Positions 6,867 to 10,001 of a DNA stretch of 10,001 bases are shown piece by piece. The position numbers and the translations under genes are program-made. The DNA is taken from positions 345-10,345 of the forward strand of contig PMJE01000468.1 in assembly GCA_003157315.1 (NCBI GenBank), in the 5' to 3' direction. Origin of the DNA: Myxococcales bacterium. Its GTDB lineage: Bacteria; Myxococcota; Polyangia; Fen-1088. Every line of letters begins with the position of its first letter. The first letter of the stretch is position 1. The notes beneath the pieces were generated by a model. The model searched no databases. It was not told the DNA's origin and saw only the letters and a program-made list of their open reading frames with translations.

Positions 6867-8533
6867 GGTGACACCTCGCTCTTGCCTCGGTTGCCTTTCT
6901 CAAGGATCTTGAACTGCACTCGGCGGTTCTTCTGGCGCCCCTCGGAGGTCGTGTTGTCCGAGATGGGCTCCTCCATCCCGTACCCGTGTGAGCTGAGACG
7001 GCCGCTGTCGACCTGGCCGTAGTTCACCAGCCACTTCCTCACGGCGTCGGCGCGTTTCTGGCTGAGCTTGCGATTGTAGTTCTTGCCACCGCGATTGTCG
7101 GTGTGGCCTTGCACCTCGACCTTGGTGATTTCAGGATGTTCAGCCAGCACCCCTGCCACCTGGCGCAGCAGATCGTCGCTGATTGGCAAGATAACCGCAC
7201 TGCCAGTCTTGAACTGGACCTGGTCCATGATGACGATCTCACCTTCGGTGACCCGCACGGCCTTCGGGCAGCCATTCTTCTGCGGATCGGGATCGGGCAC
7301 GCCCTTTTCATTCGGGCAGGCGTCCACGTCATCGCGGATGCCGTCGCCGTCGGTGTCAGGCGGGCAGCCGTTTTGCACTGGGTCGCTGCTGGCCACGCCC
7401 TTGACGTCGGGACAGGCATCGTCCCGGTCAGGAATGCCGTCGCCATCACGGTCGGGCGGCGGCGGCGGGCAGCCGTTTTTCGCAGGATCTTCGCTGGGCA
7501 CGCCTGGATCGTCGGGGCAGGCGTCGTCTTTGTCCGGAATGCCGTCGTGATCTCGATCAGCAGGCTTCCGGTGCCTCTTGGGCGGCGGCGGCGGCGGTGG
7601 TGGCGGCGCGGGCTTCTCCGGCTCGGGCGCGTAGGCCACCGAGAGCAAGGCACGCAGGACAGGGGTTCCCATCCCGTGGCTGAACCCCGGACCCGCCCCC
7701 GCACCCAGCACCATCGGTCCCAACCGCGCTTTCAGTCCCAAGATGCCTTCTACGCTGGTGGTAGCGCGACCGAACTTCTCGCTGCTAACCATGAGAGAGG
7801 TGCCATAGATTTCAGGCCCGAGTTGCAGCATGCGGTCGGCCAAGAGAACCCCGATCGCGCCGCCGAACACCAGTTGCGTGCCCAGGGGGACGTTGATGTA
7901 GTTGGTCTGGTTGCGGATATCCACGCCGAGGTTAGCGGCGTAGGCCAAGAAAGGAACTTCGCCCGAAAACATCAGGATGGGCGTGCCGTGCACCCCACCT
8001 TCGCCGGCGAACTTGTCCCCGTTTCCGGTTTGCACGAACAGGTGTCCGCCCAAACTGAGGACAGCCGGGGAGCGCGCCTCGCCCACCAGCCGCACGCGTG
8101 CGCTGAGGCGTAAATCTCCCGCAGCCACGCCCGATGGCGCCTGGTAGCTATACCCGTCCGCGGTCGTGCTCTGGCCACTGGTGACCAGGGTCAGGGGCAT
8201 GTCCGCCGCCACTAGCAGGCGGTCCCACAGGGTCAAGCCGGCAGCCACGTGCACAACCAGCTGGTTCTTGACCAAGTCGTCAATCCGCACATCGCCGGGC
8301 TCGCTGTATAGGGACAACGGACGATAGGCGTAATCGCCTAGCAGCATCAGGCGCGGCACGAGGTGTCCGCCCGGATCCGCACCTTCGACCCCGAAGAACC
8401 GATCCCCGGGAAGCGATGGTCGAAACTGGTCAAGCGAGAAGCTGCCCGCCGTCTGCGCCTGGAGTGAAGGCGCCCATCCGAGCACCACGGCCAGAAGCAG
8501 ACTTGATAATGATCGTCCTATGATTTTGTTCAT
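6863..8533 (-). CDS. OmpA-family outer-membrane protein with TSP3 repeats
   Basis: This 556-residue protein has a signal peptide (MNKIIGRS, hydrophobic 9-20, likely cut after SLQA at residue 26). Residues 27-302 are a beta-barrel-like region with alternating strands and the phrases PGDRFFGVEGADPGG and LWDRLLVAADMPLTLV, recurrent in Polyangia OmpA-type porins. A hinge with nine consecutive prolines (310-318) follows. Three thrombospondin type-3-like repeats (about 327-422) have calcium-binding acidic cores DRDHDGIPDKDDACP, DRDGDGIPDRDDACP and DTDGDGIRDDVDACP. The OmpA-like peptidoglycan-binding domain spans about 436-543. Asp479 (GHTDN) and Arg494 (QKRADAV) are spaced 15 residues apart, as in the diaminopimelate-binding pair of E. 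coli OmpA. Inferred role: an outer-membrane barrel tethered to peptidoglycan through a calcium-stiffened stalk. It is the first gene of the operon with the AgmC-like protein. Start choice is supported by GAGGAA just upstream. It is not an orthologue of E. coli ompA, so no symbol is given. Confidence 0.9.
   Translation of the reverse strand: MNKIIGRSLSSLLLAVVLGWAPSLQAQTAGSFSLDQFRPSLPGDRFFGVEGADPGGHLVPRLMLLGDYAYRPLSLYSEPGDVRIDDLVKNQLVVHVAAGLTLWDRLLVAADMPLTLVTSGQSTTADGYSYQAPSGVAAGDLRLSARVRLVGEARSPAVLSLGGHLFVQTGNGDKFAGEGGVHGTPILMFSGEVPFLAYAANLGVDIRNQTNYINVPLGTQLVFGGAIGVLLADRMLQLGPEIYGTSLMVSSEKFGRATTSVEGILGLKARLGPMVLGAGAGPGFSHGMGTPVLRALLSVAYAPEPEKPAPPPPPPPPPKRHRKPADRDHDGIPDKDDACPDDPGVPSEDPAKNGCPPPPPDRDGDGIPDRDDACPDVKGVASSDPVQNGCPPDTDGDGIRDDVDACPNEKGVPDPDPQKNGCPKAVRVTEGEIVIMDQVQFKTGSAVILPISDDLLRQVAGVLAEHPEITKVEVQGHTDNRGGKNYNRKLSQKRADAVRKWLVNYGQVDSGRLSSHGYGMEEPISDNTTSEGRQKNRRVQFKILEKGNRGKSEVSP
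6872..6877 (-). promoter_or_regulatory. Ribosome binding site of the AgmC-like gene, inside the OmpA-like gene
   Basis: On the minus strand GAGGTG (6877-6872) lies five bases before the ATG at 6866-6864. It sits within the last codons of the OmpA-like gene, whose TGA overlaps the start as ATGA. This supports the chosen start and translational coupling of the two genes. Confidence 0.7.
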
Positions 8534-8535
8534 GG

Positions 8536-8541
8536 TTCCTC
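8536..8541 (-). promoter_or_regulatory. Ribosome binding site of the OmpA-like gene
   Basis: Minus-strand GAGGAA (8541-8536) stands two bases before the ATG at 8533-8531. The spacing is short, but the match to the anti-Shine-Dalgarno sequence is strong and it fixes the start at the head of a clear signal peptide. Confidence 0.6.
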
Positions 8542-8602
8542 AATACGCGCGTTGGGTTCACATGCGAAACGTACAACGACCTCAAGCTGCAGCGTGGCAG
8601 GA

Positions 8603-8633
8603 ATCATATCCGAAAAAGGGCCGGGAAGGGCAA
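8603..8633 (-). promoter_or_regulatory. Candidate sigma-70-type promoter for the OmpA-like operon
   Basis: On the minus strand TTGCCC (8633-8628) and TATGAT (8608-8603) are separated by 19 bases. The -10 box matches five of six consensus bases and the -35 four of six, but the spacer is two bases longer than ideal. It would leave a leader of about 60 bases before the start codon. Supported by motif only. Confidence 0.3.
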
Positions 8634-8767
8634 ATTGAACGCGAGCCTATCGCGCCAAGCAGCGCAGCCGGAATTGCAAGAGCAGAGTCAGGGGAGCACG
8701 GGGTTGCTCACGGCGCGTTGCGCGCGAGATGCCCCTCATCCTATTCCGTGAATATCCCGAGAATTCC

Positions 8768-8781
8768 TGACAGCCGTGTCA
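8768..8781. promoter_or_regulatory. Inverted repeat TGACA-N4-TGTCA, possible operator
   Basis: Perfect five-base arms with a GCCG spacer lie about 90 bases upstream of the lipoprotein start in the divergent region. A third TGACA half-site follows at 8823-8827. The symmetry suits a dimeric regulator, but no regulator gene is in view and short arms can arise by chance. Confidence 0.25.
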
Positions 8782-8868
8782 TGGTGGCGTCGCGCCAGTT
8801 GGCGAGATCTCGGCGGCTACCCTGACATTCATGCACGGCATGGAAGTTGCTGCGGAAGCTTGCTCGCA

Positions 8869-10001
8869 ATGACCAAATCACATGGACTCTTGGGCGGATT
8901 GCTCGCAGGTGCCCTCTGCGTCTGCGGCTGCGCTGGTTCCAGCGACTCCTCGAACTCAGGCGGAGAGTACCCAGGCCCCAGCCGCGACGCGGGCATGAGC
9001 TCTTCGGGATACGGGGGCGAAGGGGGAAACGCGGCTATCGTCGGAAACGGGTCAGGCGGCGCCACCACCCCACCCGAGCAAGAGCAATCGCTCGACTTTC
9101 TCGTCCCCCAGCCCGGCAAGCAGTACGTGTACGCGGCCAACCCGACCCGCGACACAGTGGCGGTCATCGACTCTGTCTCACTGGCCATTGCCGAGGTCAC
9201 GCCGGGCGACACGCCAACCTATTTGGCCACGGTTCCCGGCCAGGATGTGGCCCTGGTTATCAACACGGGCTCAAACACTCTCTCGGTCTTGCGCACTACC
9301 AACGCGGGAACCACGGTTTCCTCACCCCTGCCCATCATCAAAGGGGCCAACCTGATCGCCATTGCACCGGGCGGCGCCCATGCGGTGGTCTGGTTCGACG
9401 TGACTCAGCCGAACGCTTCGGCCTTGACAGGTAGTCTGCAGGACGTCTCGCTCGTCACCCTGGCGGAATCCAACGACAAGGCATTCACCGTTACCGTCGG
9501 ATTCAAGCCCACGGCAGTGGTCTTCTCCAACGACGGCAAGGCTGCCTTTGTGGTGACCAGCGACGGTATCTCCGAGCTACGTTTCGCAGAAGTGCAAGGA
9601 CCCGAGATCGCGCCGCTCGTGCGCATTCAGAGTTCGCCTGCCTCGGCCTTGAACTCCGACGCCGGTGCCGCGGGCACATACCAACTCCCCGAGGCCGGCG
9701 TGCCTAGTCTCGACGGCGGGAGCGTCGGCGAGGTTGGAGCTGCAACTCCGGTGAATTCCGATGCGGCACGCGCTCCAGCCGGGAGCGCGCCACCCTCCGG
9801 CGGGACTGCTCCTCCGGTGGATGTCTCGGTCAGCCGGGATGGCCACTGGGCCATTGCACGGCGCGACGGCACGAATGAGATCTTGCTGGTGGACCTGGTG
9901 GGCAATACGAGCCAATCGCTGTACCTGTCCAGCCCGGTCACGGATCTGGACATGTCCGACACCACCGACACGCCTGGCGGAGATGTTCACGCCTTTGCCG
10001 T
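8869..10001 (+). CDS. Lipoprotein with YVTN-type beta-propeller (3' partial)
   Basis: An ATG at 8869 opens a frame that continues through the right edge (377 codons visible). The signal peptide has a hydrophobic core (LLGGLLAGALCVCGC) and lipobox VCGC with Cys21 as the probable lipidated residue. Residues 22-80 are a Ser/Gly-rich spacer. From about residue 85 come repeats typical of YVTN/surface-layer beta-propellers: QYVYAANPTRDTVAVIDSVS, ALVINTGSNTLSVL, KPTAVVFSNDGKAAFVVTSDGI, and later VSVSRDGHWAIARRDGTNEILLVDL. Between blades, residues 255-316 are a Pro/Ala/Gly/Asp insert without propeller features. Such propellers are usually binding or scaffold modules; no catalytic residue is evident. 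GGAAG (8854-8858), ten bases before the ATG, is a moderate ribosome site. The gene is divergent from the OmpA-like operon and may share its regulation. Confidence 0.85.
   Translation, partial: MTKSHGLLGGLLAGALCVCGCAGSSDSSNSGGEYPGPSRDAGMSSSGYGGEGGNAAIVGNGSGGATTPPEQEQSLDFLVPQPGKQYVYAANPTRDTVAVIDSVSLAIAEVTPGDTPTYLATVPGQDVALVINTGSNTLSVLRTTNAGTTVSSPLPIIKGANLIAIAPGGAHAVVWFDVTQPNASALTGSLQDVSLVTLAESNDKAFTVTVGFKPTAVVFSNDGKAAFVVTSDGISELRFAEVQGPEIAPLVRIQSSPASALNSDAGAAGTYQLPEAGVPSLDGGSVGEVGAATPVNSDAARAPAGSAPPSGGTAPPVDVSVSRDGHWAIARRDGTNEILLVDLVGNTSQSLYLSSPVTDLDMSDTTDTPGGDVHAFA

Larger units (their letters stand above)
8534..8868. other. Divergent intergenic promoter region
   Basis: This 335-base gap separates the minus-strand OmpA-like operon from the plus-strand YVTN lipoprotein gene and must hold both promoters. 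It is richer in A/T patches than the genes around it. It contains a candidate minus-strand promoter at 8603-8633, a TGACA-N4-TGTCA inverted repeat at 8768-8781, a further TGACA at 8823-8827 and a 10-bp palindrome CGAGATCTCG at 8803-8812. No convincing plus-strand -10/-35 pair was found. A 13-codon frame at 8831-8872 ends overlapping the lipoprotein start codon. No other gene is supported. Confidence 0.6.

Noticed and set aside
7103..8113. Plus-strand open frame of 336 codons antisense to the OmpA-like gene
   Set aside because: The minus-strand protein has a signal peptide, TSP3 repeats and an OmpA domain; the antisense frame has only His/Arg/Ala-rich shadow composition.
8520..8825. Plus-strand open frame of 101 codons starting inside the OmpA-like gene and crossing the intergenic region
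   Set aside because: No ribosome site or domain; it starts antisense to a start region and runs through likely promoter DNA.

Overview
The window looks like a chromosomal piece of a high-GC myxobacterium (Myxococcota, probably class Polyangia). The evidence is in the proteins. One has a MYXO-CTERM-like tail (Cys, short hydrophobic helix, five arginines). Others have Asp-Ala-rich 'DAG/DAP' linkers, Ser-Gly-Gly-Thr hexapeptide linkers, long Cys-rich surface-protein modules, or an OmpA-family protein with calcium-binding thrombospondin type-3 repeats. The lineage is inferred from these hallmarks, because there is no rRNA or other phylogenetic marker here.

Layout. (1) Bases 1-1354, plus strand: the 3' part of a secreted glycoside hydrolase family 43 enzyme, with a low-complexity Ser/Gly/Thr linker and then a catalytic beta-propeller resembling exo-beta-1,3-galactanases (subfamily 24). 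(2) 1355-1695: non-coding, with traces of a Cys-rich reading on the minus strand. (3) 1696-4062, plus: a 788-residue probable lipoprotein with an Asp/Ala linker, about 400 residues of Cys-rich repeats and a C-terminal region resembling a parallel beta-helix. (4) 4063-4334: a convergent intergenic stretch that appears to hold a broken small membrane-protein gene, running to 4379. (5) 8533-4335, minus: a two-gene operon with an ATGA overlap. It encodes first an OmpA-like outer-membrane protein (barrel, proline hinge, TSP3 repeats, peptidoglycan-binding domain), then an 843-residue Gly-rich AgmC-like surface lipoprotein with the MYXO-CTERM-like tail. (6) 8534-8868: a divergent promoter region with inverted repeats. 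(7) 8869 to the right edge, plus: the 5' part of a lipoprotein with a YVTN-type beta-propeller.

All five intact or edge-truncated genes encode exported envelope or extracellular proteins, and three have a predicted or plausible lipoprotein signal. Only the OmpA-like and AgmC-like genes are clearly co-transcribed, so they probably act together at the outer membrane and cell surface. The hydrolase suggests degradation of plant-type arabinogalactan or a similar galactan. I see no mobile element, CRISPR array, tRNA, rRNA, defence system or biosynthetic cluster. The less ordinary items are the broken membrane-protein gene, the Cys-rich minus-strand remnant, the double sorting signals on the AgmC-like protein and the variant catalytic residues of the GH43 enzyme.
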